From positions 124,001 to 188,000 of the forward strand of contig CBDBUX010000019.1 of NCBI GenBank assembly GCA_965212205.1: 64,000 nucleotides of DNA, in the 5' to 3' direction. The notes under the pieces were generated by a model. It was not told where the DNA came from. It saw only the letters and a list, made by a program, of their open reading frames with translations, and ran no database searches. This stretch comes from JAHEJJ01 sp965212205 (GTDB lineage: Bacteria > Bacteroidota > Bacteroidia > Flavobacteriales > Flavobacteriaceae). Below, in pieces: positions 8,839 through 17,577 of the stretch (the first letter of the stretch is position 1; each line of letters starts with the position of its first letter). The position numbers were made by a program, and so were the translations under genes.

Positions 8839-10083
8839 ATGCCGATTAATTTTAAACATTTCTGGATCTTTTTCTTTGCCCTGCCACTACAGGGTCAGGT
8901 ACAGGAAGAGGTAAATCCGCCTGATCATATAAAATCGATCATCTTCAAGGGGCCTACCCAGGATCAATTTCCTATCGTACAGCTCGGGGAACCCATTGTG
9001 TTGGAGTTCGATGACATGAGCGCAAATGAACAGGACTACTACTTTAAGATCGTGCATTGCGACTATGACTGGACGCCTTCAGACCTGCTCAAGTCCCAAT
9101 ACCTCGAAGGGGTAGACAACCAACGCATTATCGATTACCAGAATAGCTACAATACCCTCAAACCTTATTCACATTACCGCTTGCGGATCCCCAATATTGT
9201 GGTCGCTCCCAAGGTGAGCGGAAATTACCTTATCGAGGTATATAACAGCTATAACGAATTGCAGTTTTCCAGGCGATTTGTGATCTACAAGGACATTGTA
9301 GGTGTGGGTGTGGCACTGAAACGTTCGCGGGATTTCAATGTGTTTAATGCTGAGCAGTTGGTAGAGATCACCATAAGAGCCGCCAATTTTCAATTGGTTA
9401 ATCCGAAGAAAGAAGTGAAAATCGCCGTCCTGCAAAACTACCACTGGCCTACAGCGACCTTTAACGTACCTCCACAATATACAAGAGGCGACCTTCTTGA
9501 ATATCGATATGCCGATAAAATCGTTTTCCCGGGTGGGAATGAGTATCAGAATTTTGATACCAGCGATCTCAGAAGGCCCAGTTCGCGTATTAACCGCATC
9601 GAATATGGCGATATTTATCACCATTATCTGTTTGCCGATACCTACAGAAGCGAGAACAACTATAATTACTATCCCGATATCAATGGGGATTTTCAACTCA
9701 GAACACTTCAGGGAGAAGATGTTAACCGTGAATCGGAATATTCAGCCATACATTTCAGTCTGCCTTATACCGAGGTGATCGGGTTAGACGAGGTTTATGT
9801 ATTCGGCAAATTCAACAACTATGCCCTGGAAGACCTCAACAGGATGACCTATAACGAGGAGACCGGTAACCTGGAGACTATGATAGAACTAAAACAGGGA
9901 TTTTACAATTATAAATATGTGATCAAAAGAGAGGATGGGATAATTGAACTAAACACGGTTTGTGGCAACTTCCATTTTACTGAAAACCAATATCTGGTGT
10001 TGGTCTACTATAGAAATTTCGGGGACCTCTACGACAGTATTATCGGCATAGGAACTGGGAATTCAGAGGATATCACCAACTGA
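8839..10083 (+). CDS. type IX secretion system plug protein (DUF5103)
   Basis: About 414 aa from the ATG at 8839, chosen because a signal peptide (FWIFFFALPLQGQ) follows and a promoter lies just upstream. Long beta-rich exported protein with the hallmarks of DUF5103: YYFKIVHCDYDW, an NSYNTLKPYSHYR segment, and a C-terminal carbohydrate-binding-like domain (EVYVFGKFNNY). Family members plug the SprA translocon of the T9SS in the outer membrane periplasmic face. Divergent from nqrA. Confidence 0.85.
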   Translation: MPINFKHFWIFFFALPLQGQVQEEVNPPDHIKSIIFKGPTQDQFPIVQLGEPIVLEFDDMSANEQDYYFKIVHCDYDWTPSDLLKSQYLEGVDNQRIIDYQNSYNTLKPYSHYRLRIPNIVVAPKVSGNYLIEVYNSYNELQFSRRFVIYKDIVGVGVALKRSRDFNVFNAEQLVEITIRAANFQLVNPKKEVKIAVLQNYHWPTATFNVPPQYTRGDLLEYRYADKIVFPGGNEYQNFDTSDLRRPSSRINRIEYGDIYHHYLFADTYRSENNYNYYPDINGDFQLRTLQGEDVNRESEYSAIHFSLPYTEVIGLDEVYVFGKFNNYALEDLNRMTYNEETGNLETMIELKQGFYNYKYVIKREDGIIELNTVCGNFHFTENQYLVLVYYRNFGDLYDSIIGIGTGNSEDITN

Positions 10084-10354
10084 TTACTTCGCACCCTTAT
10101 TCTACATCAGAAAAATTAGCACTTTCGACGATTATTGGTTCCTCATTTTTTGCAATCTGCGCACTTATTCTATCTTAGCCCTTAGATCGGGAAGTATTCC
10201 TGGACCTGAAAAAGGTCGTAAATCTGAGAAATACCGGCAAAGATTCTGAAGCTAGGACACCTTTGGAATTTAAACAAGTGTTAAACTTCAGATTCCTAGC
10301 CTCTAATTTTATATTTTAGCCTGAGGTAAGCCTACAAACCTTACCTTAGATATA

Positions 10355-10753
10355 ATGGTTCAGAAAATGATTACTCAAGTAACCAAAGGCATAAAAATTT
10401 CGGTTAGCACCAGTTTTGAAGGTACCTTCTTCAAGAACTATAAGATGCACTTTGCCTTTGGATATACGATCACTATCGAAAACCAAAGCAAAGATTCTGT
10501 ACAACTCACTTCAAGGCATTGGAAGATCTTCGATGCACTTAACGATTTTGAAGTGCTCGATGGAGAAGGAGTGATCGGGAAGAAACCTGTAATACGTCCG
10601 GGAGAATCCCATACTTACAGCTCGGGTTGCCTGCTTGCATCCCCTATTGGCGCTATGAAAGGCCATTACGATATGGTGAACTTCGCTACCACCGAAAAAT
10701 TCAAGGTCATTATTCCTGCTTTTAAGTTCAGTGCGCCGTTTGCGCTGAACTAG
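10355..10753 (+). CDS. apaG: ApaG domain protein
   Basis: 132 aa, essentially one ApaG fold (fibronectin-like beta sandwich). Motifs FAFGYTITIENQS, SRHWKIFDA, VIGKKPVIRPGESHTYSSGC and MKGHYDMV are diagnostic. ApaG is linked to Co2+/Mg2+ resistance and to Ap4A metabolism in enterobacteria; its role here is not known. Several starts are possible (10355 or MITQ at 10367). Confidence 0.92.
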   Translation: MVQKMITQVTKGIKISVSTSFEGTFFKNYKMHFAFGYTITIENQSKDSVQLTSRHWKIFDALNDFEVLDGEGVIGKKPVIRPGESHTYSSGCLLASPIGAMKGHYDMVNFATTEKFKVIIPAFKFSAPFALN

Positions 10754-10830
10754 AGGTCGACTCACTTTCCAACTTTTTATTTCTTTATTAATGCTCTCAC
10801 CGCATAGTTGGTGCATGGAGGGCAGTTAAT

Positions 10831-10943
10831 ATTGTTGATTGTTGATTGTTGATTGTTGATTGTTGAGTTGATTGTTGATTGTTGATTGTTGATTGTTGAT
10901 TGTTGATTGTTGATTGTTGATTGTTGATTGTTGATTGTTGATT
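10831..10943. repeat. heptanucleotide tandem repeat (ATTGTTG)n
   Basis: About sixteen copies of the 7-base unit ATTGTTG with one 5-base interruption near 10866. It lies immediately 5' of the four-helix-bundle gene at 10962. A second array of the same unit occurs at 13889-13949. The copy number is likely to vary between isolates. Confidence 0.95.
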
Positions 10944-10961
10944 AAGGAATAAAAAAATGTA

Positions 10962-11336
10962 ATGCCGACTTACAAATCTTTCGAAGAACTTGATTGTTGG
11001 AAAAAGTGCAGAAATGTGCGCATATGGGTTGTAAAATTTGTAAAAAAATCTATTGATCCTTATGATAGGGATATGACCACCAACCTAATTAGGGCGGCCC
11101 GGTCTACGACAAGGAATATCGCAGAGGGTTTTGGGAGATTTCATTTTAAAGATAATATCAGATTTTGCCGGATAAGTCGAGGATCACTTTTTGAACTTAA
11201 AGATGATCTCATAATTTGTTATGATGAGAAAATGGTAGAACGAGCAAATATTGAAGATGGTCTAAAACTTATTAATGAGGCAATCCATTCACTACATGGG
11301 TACATTAAATATCTAAAATCAAGAAATGATGATTAA
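10962..11336 (+). CDS. four-helix-bundle protein (S23/IVP family)
   Basis: 124 aa. Starts YKSFEELDCWKKCRNVRIWV and contains NLIRAARSTTRNIAEGFGR, SRGSLFEL and LINEAIHSLHGYIKYLK, the standard pattern of the family first found in 23S rRNA intervening sequences. Function unknown; widespread in Bacteroidota. The tandem repeat ends 18 bp before its start codon, so expression may depend on repeat length. Confidence 0.88.
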   Translation: MPTYKSFEELDCWKKCRNVRIWVVKFVKKSIDPYDRDMTTNLIRAARSTTRNIAEGFGRFHFKDNIRFCRISRGSLFELKDDLIICYDEKMVERANIEDGLKLINEAIHSLHGYIKYLKSRNDD

Positions 11337-11487
11337 TGAGACAAACAAATAAACTAATTTTTGGAAATTATTAGAAATAAAGACCTCTACTCTAACATTT
11401 AATATCCTGTACTATATCGAGTCTTAACAATTAACAATCAAGAATCAAGAATCACTAAATAACCCCCAAAAAAAGCTTTCAATTAAC

Positions 11488-11495
11488 TATCTTTG
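11488..11495 (+). promoter_or_regulatory. putative -7 element of pruA
   Basis: TATCTTTG fits TAnnTTTG, 30 bp before the pruA ATG. A clear -33 TTG is not seen. Confidence 0.45.
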
Positions 11496-11525
11496 CGCCC
11501 ACAAATAATCTAAAAAATTACACTA

Positions 11526-13154
11526 ATGTCTAAAGGCTTTTTTCAGGTCCCGGTTGCTGTGAATGAACCGGTAAAAAGTTACGCTCCGGGTAAGCCCGAA
11601 AGGGAGGAAGTCCTGCAGCAATACAGGAAATATTATAAAAGTAAAACAGAAGTTCCGCTGTACATCGGAGAACACGAAATAACCCTGGGCGATACCAAGC
11701 CTATATCACCGCCACACGATCACAAGCATATCGTAGGCCACTATTATTTGGCCGAAGCGGAACAGATCGACGCTGCCATTGAAGCTGCACTCCAGGCAAG
11801 ACCGGCATGGGCCGCATTAACCTGGGAACAGCGGGCTGCTATTTTTCTCAAGGCCGCAGATCTTCTTGCCGGTCCGTACAGGGCAAAGATCAATGCCGCC
11901 ACCATGATCGGACAGAGCAAGACCGTTCATCAGGCAGAGATCGATTCGGCCTGCGAGCTTATTGATTTTCTCCGTTTCAACGTGGAATTTATGAGCCAGA
12001 TCTATGCCGAACAACCAGACTCTGCAGAAGGGATTTGGAATCGTGTGGAATACCGGCCATTAGAAGGATTTGTCTATGCGATCACCCCTTTTAACTTTAC
12101 AGCCATTGCGGGTAACCTGCCTTCCAGTGCTGCCATGATGGGGAATGTGGTGTTATGGAAGCCCAGCTCTACCCAAATGTACTCGGCCAAGGTGATCATG
12201 GATGTTTTTAAGGAAGCTGGCGTCCCTCCGGGAGTAATCAATATGGTAGCCGGCAATTCGGCTATGATCTCCGAAAAAGCACTAACCCATCCCGATTTTT
12301 CCGGTATTCACTTTACGGGGTCTACCGAGGTTTTCAATAGCCTTTGGAAACAAATTGGCGATAATATCGATACTTATAAAACCTATCCAAGGATTGTGGG
12401 TGAAACCGGTGGAAAAGACTTTATCATAGCCCATCCAACCGCGAACGCAAAACAGGTGGCTACCGCTATTACCCGTGGGGCCTTTGAGTTTCAGGGACAA
12501 AAGTGCAGCGCGGCATCCAGGATCTATCTGCCCGAATCTAAAGCGGAGAAAACACTGGAGTATTTAAAGGCAGACCTTGCTTCTATCAATCCCCCCGGCA
12601 CCCCCGAAGACATGAGTAATTTTGTTACCGCTGTGATCGACGAGAAGTCATTCGACAAGCTGGCCGGTTATATCGACAAGGCTAAAAAGGACAAGAATGC
12701 AGAAGTTATTGCCGGTGGTGGATACGACAAAAGCAAGGGTTATTATATAGAACCGACCGTGATCCTCACTACTGATCCAAACTATACGACCATGGAGACC
12801 GAACTTTTCGGACCGGTGGTCACTGTTTATGCCTACAAAGACAAAGACTGGTCTGAAGCATTGAAACTGGTAGATTCCACTTCGGAATATGCGCTAACAG
12901 GAGCTGTCTTTTCGGGCGATCGATACGCGATCGATGAAGCTACGAAAGTGCTAGAGAACTGTGCTGGCAACTTCTATATCAACGACAAGCCCACAGGTGC
13001 AGTTGTGGGCCAGCAACCTTTCGGAGGTGCCAGAGGATCGGGAACCAACGACAAGGCCGGATCTGCTCAAAATCTTATGAGGTGGGTAAGCCCGCGACTC
13101 ATTAAAGAGACTTTTGTTAGCCCTGAAGACTATCGCTATCCTTTTCTCGGGTAG
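11526..13154 (+). CDS. pruA: L-glutamate gamma-semialdehyde dehydrogenase (1-pyrroline-5-carboxylate dehydrogenase)
   Basis: 542 aa aldehyde dehydrogenase of the stand-alone PruA type (mitochondrial P5CDH-like), which oxidises glutamate semialdehyde to glutamate with NAD+ in proline degradation. Catalytic Cys 327 in QGQKCSAASR, general base Glu 293 in VGETGGKD, NAD-binding ITPFNFTA and FTGSTEVF. The C terminus GGARGSGTNDKAGS is typical of P5CDH. A terminator hairpin follows. Transcribed alone. Confidence 0.95.
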   Translation: MSKGFFQVPVAVNEPVKSYAPGKPEREEVLQQYRKYYKSKTEVPLYIGEHEITLGDTKPISPPHDHKHIVGHYYLAEAEQIDAAIEAALQARPAWAALTWEQRAAIFLKAADLLAGPYRAKINAATMIGQSKTVHQAEIDSACELIDFLRFNVEFMSQIYAEQPDSAEGIWNRVEYRPLEGFVYAITPFNFTAIAGNLPSSAAMMGNVVLWKPSSTQMYSAKVIMDVFKEAGVPPGVINMVAGNSAMISEKALTHPDFSGIHFTGSTEVFNSLWKQIGDNIDTYKTYPRIVGETGGKDFIIAHPTANAKQVATAITRGAFEFQGQKCSAASRIYLPESKAEKTLEYLKADLASINPPGTPEDMSNFVTAVIDEKSFDKLAGYIDKAKKDKNAEVIAGGGYDKSKGYYIEPTVILTTDPNYTTMETELFGPVVTVYAYKDKDWSEALKLVDSTSEYALTGAVFSGDRYAIDEATKVLENCAGNFYINDKPTGAVVGQQPFGGARGSGTNDKAGSAQNLMRWVSPRLIKETFVSPEDYRYPFLG

Positions 13155-13184
13155 TATAGTCCCAGGCTAATTCTAATATCGCTT

Positions 13185-13216
13185 AAAAGCTCCCGGGACC
13201 ACTCTGGGGGCTTTTT
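13185..13216 (+). terminator. Rho-independent terminator after pruA
   Basis: AAAAGCTCCC (13185-13194) pairs with GGGGGCTTTT (13206-13215), followed by a T tract, 30 bp after the pruA stop. Confidence 0.7.
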
Positions 13217-13324
13217 GCTTAATTCCGGCGATAGTTTTGCTGGTCTGTTGGCAGCATTGGATTCATGGCACGATCTGTGACAAATATTTAACAAAAGTGA
13301 AAAACTGAAATCTAAAATTACCTC

Positions 13325-13879
13325 ATGATGAAATTCAAAATAAAAAACCGGGTACCATCAAAATGGCACTATCTGTTTATGGCTTTCCTTATCTTGTCGT
13401 CGTGCAAACCGCTTTCGGCACAAGGAGCATCAGATTCAGAAAAGGGAGAGGATCCCATCAAACTAAACACAATGAATGCAAATCAACAGTCTGACAAAGA
13501 AAGTGTAGTTCAAATTCTTAGTGTTTTGGACGACCATAAAGCATCGATGGCAGATAAGCTGGCCCTTTGGTCCGATGACCTTGTTTATTTAACGCCAGGC
13601 CAGGCTGCAATAGCGAGCAAAGAGACCCTCGAAGCCCATTTTGAAGAACAGGCCAGTCATGGTCATTCCGAAAAAACACATAAGATTATGGAGCTGCACA
13701 GCTACGATGATATTGTAATGGTACGAGGCCAGGTCGATGGAACTTATTATCCGAAAGGGGCTGGCAGACCTGCTCAATTCCGCAATAAATCCCTATTCAT
13801 CTTTAAACGACAGCCCGATGGATCACTAAAGATCTGGAGGGCCATGTATAATCATGAGCCGTTTATTAGTACCAAATAA
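13325..13879 (+). CDS. NTF2/SnoaL-like (DUF4440) lipoprotein
   Basis: 184 aa. Lipoprotein signal with SSCK (Cys 27), then one NTF2-like cone fold: ESVVQILSVLDDHKASMADKLALWSDDLVYLTPGQ-like opening, MVRGQVDGTYYP strand and DGSLKIWRAMYNHEP ending. DUF4440 proteins are often ketosteroid-isomerase-like enzymes or ligand binders. Substrate unknown. The second heptamer repeat starts 10 bp after its stop. Confidence 0.82.
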   Translation: MMKFKIKNRVPSKWHYLFMAFLILSSCKPLSAQGASDSEKGEDPIKLNTMNANQQSDKESVVQILSVLDDHKASMADKLALWSDDLVYLTPGQAAIASKETLEAHFEEQASHGHSEKTHKIMELHSYDDIVMVRGQVDGTYYPKGAGRPAQFRNKSLFIFKRQPDGSLKIWRAMYNHEPFISTK

Positions 13880-13888
13880 TAGAATGGA

Positions 13889-13949
13889 GATTGTTGATTG
13901 TTGATTGTTGATTGTTCATTGTTGATTGTTGATTGTTGATTGTTGATTA
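13889..13949. repeat. heptanucleotide tandem repeat (ATTGTTG)n, second array
   Basis: About eight copies of ATTGTTG, one changed to ATTGTTC, lying between two genes. Same unit as the 10831-10943 array. Confidence 0.93.
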
Positions 13950-14051
13950 GCTAACATTAATTCCTATTCACTACATTTAAAAGGAATCTCTGTAAAGATC
14001 TCCGGATGCATTGATGTTTTGTATCCACAGGAAATATAACCAACCAATAAA

Positions 14052-14705
14052 ATGTTTATAGGACACTTCGCAATAGGACTGGCGGCAAGGAAAGTCGCAA
14101 ATCTTCCATCGCTCGCCATGTTGTTTATCGCCGTTCAGTTTCTGGACCTGATCTGGCCGATATTTGTATTGCTGGGGATCGAACACCTTAGTATTGATCC
14201 GGGAAACACCGCAATTACCCCTTTGAATTTCGAATACTACCCCTATTCACATAGCCTGATGATGGCCGTCATTTGGGGGCTGATACTGGCACTGGTCTAC
14301 TGGTTGCTTACCAAAAATAAACGGGGATCCTGGCTATTAGCGGGGCTTGTTTTCAGCCACTGGGTACTCGACCTGATCACTCACCGTCCTGATCTTCCTA
14401 TTAGCCCATTTAGCGATATGAAACTCGGTCTGGGATTATGGAACTATCCATCAGCAGCGATTGTCGTAGAACTAACTATTTTTCTCTTAGGGGCTTTTGT
14501 ATATTTCAAAGCTGGCAAACCTCCTCGAAGGATTGCTTATTGGGCGCTCATTGTCTTCTTACTAGCTATCCATATAATAAACCTAAGTGGGCCTCCACCC
14601 CCAAGCATTGCTGCAGTGGCCTGGTCGGCCAATCTGATGTGGATCATTATACTCTGGGCCTGGTGGGTAGAGCGGGAGAAAAAAGTGGCTGCACCAATTA
14701 ACTAG
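14052..14705 (+). CDS. membrane protein, YdjM/metal-dependent hydrolase-like
   Basis: 217 aa, about six transmembrane helices. Begins FIGHFAIGLAARK and has PYSHSLMMA and FSHWVLDLITHRPDLP: the His and Asp spacing resembles the LexA-regulated YdjM-type membrane hydrolases. No substrate known. Its 3' end overlaps sdhB by 4 bp, tail to tail. Confidence 0.7.
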   Translation: MFIGHFAIGLAARKVANLPSLAMLFIAVQFLDLIWPIFVLLGIEHLSIDPGNTAITPLNFEYYPYSHSLMMAVIWGLILALVYWLLTKNKRGSWLLAGLVFSHWVLDLITHRPDLPISPFSDMKLGLGLWNYPSAAIVVELTIFLLGAFVYFKAGKPPRRIAYWALIVFLLAIHIINLSGPPPPSIAAVAWSANLMWIIILWAWWVEREKKVAAPIN

Positions 14706-15445
14706 CCAAGCAATTTCGCTTTCAGGTACCAGGAGTTCATTTCGGCTATGTTGGAAATGGATATCCCCTCGGGGCATTCCACTTCGCAGGCCCCGGTAAG
14801 TGAACAATTCCCGAAACCTTCGAGCGTCATTTGTGCCACCATTCCGGCTACCCTGCGGAAGGCCTCTGGTTCTCCCTGTGGCAGGGTGTTTAAATGGTTG
14901 ATCTTCGCAGACGTAAAAAGGGCGGCAGAAGCATTTTTGCAGGTGGCTACACAAGCTCCACAGCCAATACAAGCCGCGGAATCCATCGCTTTATCTGCCA
15001 CTTCTTTCCCTACGGGAATAGAATTTGCCTCAGCTGCGGTTCCGGTTTTTGCACTGATATAGCCCCCTTGTTCTATGATACGGTCCATGGCAGATCTGTC
15101 TACTATCAGATCCTTAAGCACAGGAAAAGCCGTAGCCCGCCAGGGTTCTACCGTTATAACATCGCCATCTTTAAAACTTCGCATATGCAACTGGCAGGTG
15201 GTCATGTTGTGGTGCGGCCCATGGGCTCTGCCGTCTATAAAGACCCCGCATTGTCCACAAATGCCCTCCCGACAGTCGTATTCAAAGGCGATCACTTCTT
15301 CTCCCCGGAGCACCAATTCTTCATTGAGATAATCGAGCGCCTCCAGAAACGACATGTCTTCGTTAAGACCCTCGGTCTGATATTCCTGGAACCGACCCTT
15401 TTCATCGCTGTGGCTTTGTCTCCAAATACGGAATGTAACTTTCAT
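14702..15445 (-). CDS. sdhB: succinate dehydrogenase iron-sulfur subunit
   Basis: 247 aa. [2Fe-2S] domain with CREGICGQCGVF and a later CQ cysteine; [4Fe-4S]/[3Fe-4S] domain with CIGCGACVATC and CSLTGACEVECP. This is the B subunit of the flavobacterial (type B-like) succinate:menaquinone oxidoreductase, complex II. It lies 9 bp downstream of sdhA. Confidence 0.96.
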   Translation of the reverse strand: MKVTFRIWRQSHSDEKGRFQEYQTEGLNEDMSFLEALDYLNEELVLRGEEVIAFEYDCREGICGQCGVFIDGRAHGPHHNMTTCQLHMRSFKDGDVITVEPWRATAFPVLKDLIVDRSAMDRIIEQGGYISAKTGTAAEANSIPVGKEVADKAMDSAACIGCGACVATCKNASAALFTSAKINHLNTLPQGEPEAFRRVAGMVAQMTLEGFGNCSLTGACEVECPEGISISNIAEMNSWYLKAKLLG

Positions 15446-15454
15446 TTTTTATTC

Positions 15455-17365
15455 TTATTTATAGCTTCTTACGGCCGGTTCCACAAATTCAAAATCCAGA
15501 GTTTCTTTATGAAGTATAAAGCCATCGTGGCTGTACTCCCATGCCGACACATAAGAATATGAATCATCGACGCGCACAGCCTCTCCCTCATCGGTTTGGT
15601 ATTCCTCCCTGAAATGTGCCCCGCAGGATTCTTCCCGTTGCAGCGCATCGGTACACATCAGCAGGCCTAATTCGATAAAATCGGCCAGGCGTAGTGCCTT
15701 TTCCAATTCTGTATTGATGCCATCGGCCTGGCCGGTGACTTTAACTTCATTCCAAAAGTCCTGCCTGATTTCCTGAATCTGGGATATCGCCTTTTCGAGT
15801 CCGCCTTTATTCCTGCTCATCGCGCATTGCTGCCACATCACCTTTCCCAATTCCCTGTGGAAATGATCTACGGTTTTACTACCCTTAAGAGACATAAGCT
15901 TCTCTATGTGCTCTTTCACTTCATTTTCAACCTCAGCAAAAGCCGGGTGATCTGTGTTTACTGACTCGCTCTTCAATTCCGAAGCCAGATAATTATTGAT
16001 GGTATTAGGAAGGATAAAATAACCGTCTACACTTGCCTGAAGCAAGGAATTTGCTCCCAGGCGATTGGCGCCATGATCGGAAAAATTACACTCCCCTACG
16101 GCATATAATCCGGGTATGGTGGTCATGAGTTCGTAATCTACCCAGAGGCCGCCCATAGAAAAGTGGGCCGCCGGAGAAATCTGCATCGGTTCTTTGTATG
16201 CATCCACCCCGGTAATCTTTTTGTACATGCTGAAAAGGTTACCATAGCGGTCCTGGATCGTATCGAGCCCCTGGCGCTCAATGGCGTGTTTAAAGTCGAG
16301 ATAAACCGCATTTTTTAATCGGCCTACCCCATGACCGGCATCGATGCGTTCTTTGGCCGCGCGGGAGGCAATATCTCGTGGAGCGAGGTTTCCAAAGCTG
16401 GGATAGCGTCTTTCGAGGTAGTAATCCCTTTCCGCTTCAGGAATGTCGTTGGCCTTGCGTTGGTCTCCTTTGGCGCTGGGCACCCAAATCCTGCCATCGT
16501 TTCGGAGCGATTCGGACATCAGTGTAAGTTTGGATTGTGCTTCACTGGATTGCGGAAGGGCAGTAGGATGGATCTGGGTAAAGCTTGGTGCTGCGAAAAG
16601 AGCTCCCCTTTTATGGGCCTTCCACAGGGCAGAGCCATTGCAGCCGATAGCCAGGGTAGACAGCCTGAACACCCTGGAATAGCCACCTGTGGCCAATACC
16701 ACGGCATCTGCAGCATAGCGCTGGATTTCGCCCGTGACCAGGTTCCTGGCAATAATTCCCTTTGCCTTACCGTCTACCACCACCAGATCGAGCATTTCGG
16801 TCCTTGGTCTCATGGTTACTTTCCTGGCACGGATCATTTTGTACAGTTGGGAATAGGCAGCCAGCAATAATTGTTGTCCGGTTTGCCCTCTGGCATAGAA
16901 CGTTCTTTGTACCTGGACCCCGCCAAAACTCCGATTGGCCAATACGCCACCATATTCACGGGCGAACGGGACGCCCTGCTGGGTAAAGTGGTCTATAAGC
17001 GGCGCGGAAAGTTCAGCCAAGCGGTAGGTGTTTGCTTCCCGGGAACGGAAATCACCGCCCTTTAAGGTGTCGTAGAACATCCTCCACACACTATCGCCAT
17101 CGTGCTGGTAGTTTTTAGCTGCGTTTATACCGCCCTGGGCCGCCACAGAATGTGCACGACGTGCGGAATCCTGATAACAAAAACACTGCACATCGTATCC
17201 TAATTCGGCCAGCGTTGCGGCCGCTCCCGCACCGGCAAGCCCTGAGCCTACGACTATTACGTTAAGTTTTTTCTTGTTAGCCGGGTTAATCAACTGGCTT
17301 TTCATTTGGTAATTACGCCATTTTTCCTCCAGTTTCCCCGCGGGTATTTTAGCATCCAATTTCAT
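15455..17365 (-). CDS. sdhA: succinate dehydrogenase flavoprotein subunit
   Basis: About 636 aa from MKLDAKIPAG (17365); flavobacterial SdhA proteins start this way, so the ATG at 17401 is less likely. FAD-binding GSGLAGAGAAATLAELGY, AHSVAAQGGINAAKN (the His that binds FAD covalently lies in this type of motif), HPTALPQ and the active-site HGANRLGANSLLQ. Oxidises succinate to fumarate. The normal upstream neighbour sdhC (cytochrome b) is absent; the recombinase gene lies there instead. Confidence 0.95.
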   Translation of the reverse strand: MKLDAKIPAGKLEEKWRNYQMKSQLINPANKKKLNVIVVGSGLAGAGAAATLAELGYDVQCFCYQDSARRAHSVAAQGGINAAKNYQHDGDSVWRMFYDTLKGGDFRSREANTYRLAELSAPLIDHFTQQGVPFAREYGGVLANRSFGGVQVQRTFYARGQTGQQLLLAAYSQLYKMIRARKVTMRPRTEMLDLVVVDGKAKGIIARNLVTGEIQRYAADAVVLATGGYSRVFRLSTLAIGCNGSALWKAHKRGALFAAPSFTQIHPTALPQSSEAQSKLTLMSESLRNDGRIWVPSAKGDQRKANDIPEAERDYYLERRYPSFGNLAPRDIASRAAKERIDAGHGVGRLKNAVYLDFKHAIERQGLDTIQDRYGNLFSMYKKITGVDAYKEPMQISPAAHFSMGGLWVDYELMTTIPGLYAVGECNFSDHGANRLGANSLLQASVDGYFILPNTINNYLASELKSESVNTDHPAFAEVENEVKEHIEKLMSLKGSKTVDHFHRELGKVMWQQCAMSRNKGGLEKAISQIQEIRQDFWNEVKVTGQADGINTELEKALRLADFIELGLLMCTDALQREESCGAHFREEYQTDEGEAVRVDDSYSYVSAWEYSHDGFILHKETLDFEFVEPAVRSYK

Positions 17366-17523
17366 CCGGACTGTATTGAATTTATATGTCTTGCGCAACA
17401 AGTTAAATTAATTAAAAACCGATACCAAATTTCCTTTTCAGACAAGGTAATACCTATGACAAATATCATTTTTTCGGCCTTAAAATAGATAATTCCTTTC
17501 CCGATAAATTCTATGGATAGAGG

Positions 17524-17561
17524 CTGCACACAGGTGTACCTTTCATGCAAGGAGTGTGCAG
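17524..17561. promoter_or_regulatory. 8-bp inverted repeat upstream of the recombinase
   Basis: CTGCACAC (17524-17531) and GTGTGCAG (17554-17561) are perfect inverted copies 22 bp apart, ending 16 bp before the ATG at 17578. Between them is TACCTTTC, one base off the -7 consensus. It may be an operator or a recombinase binding site; it is not an attC-like core. Confidence 0.45.
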
Positions 17562-17577
17562 TCTTGTTGAATATTTT

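Noticed and set aside
9169..9696. Long minus-strand frame inside the T9SS plug gene
   Set aside because: Antisense shadow without recognisable domains or start signals.
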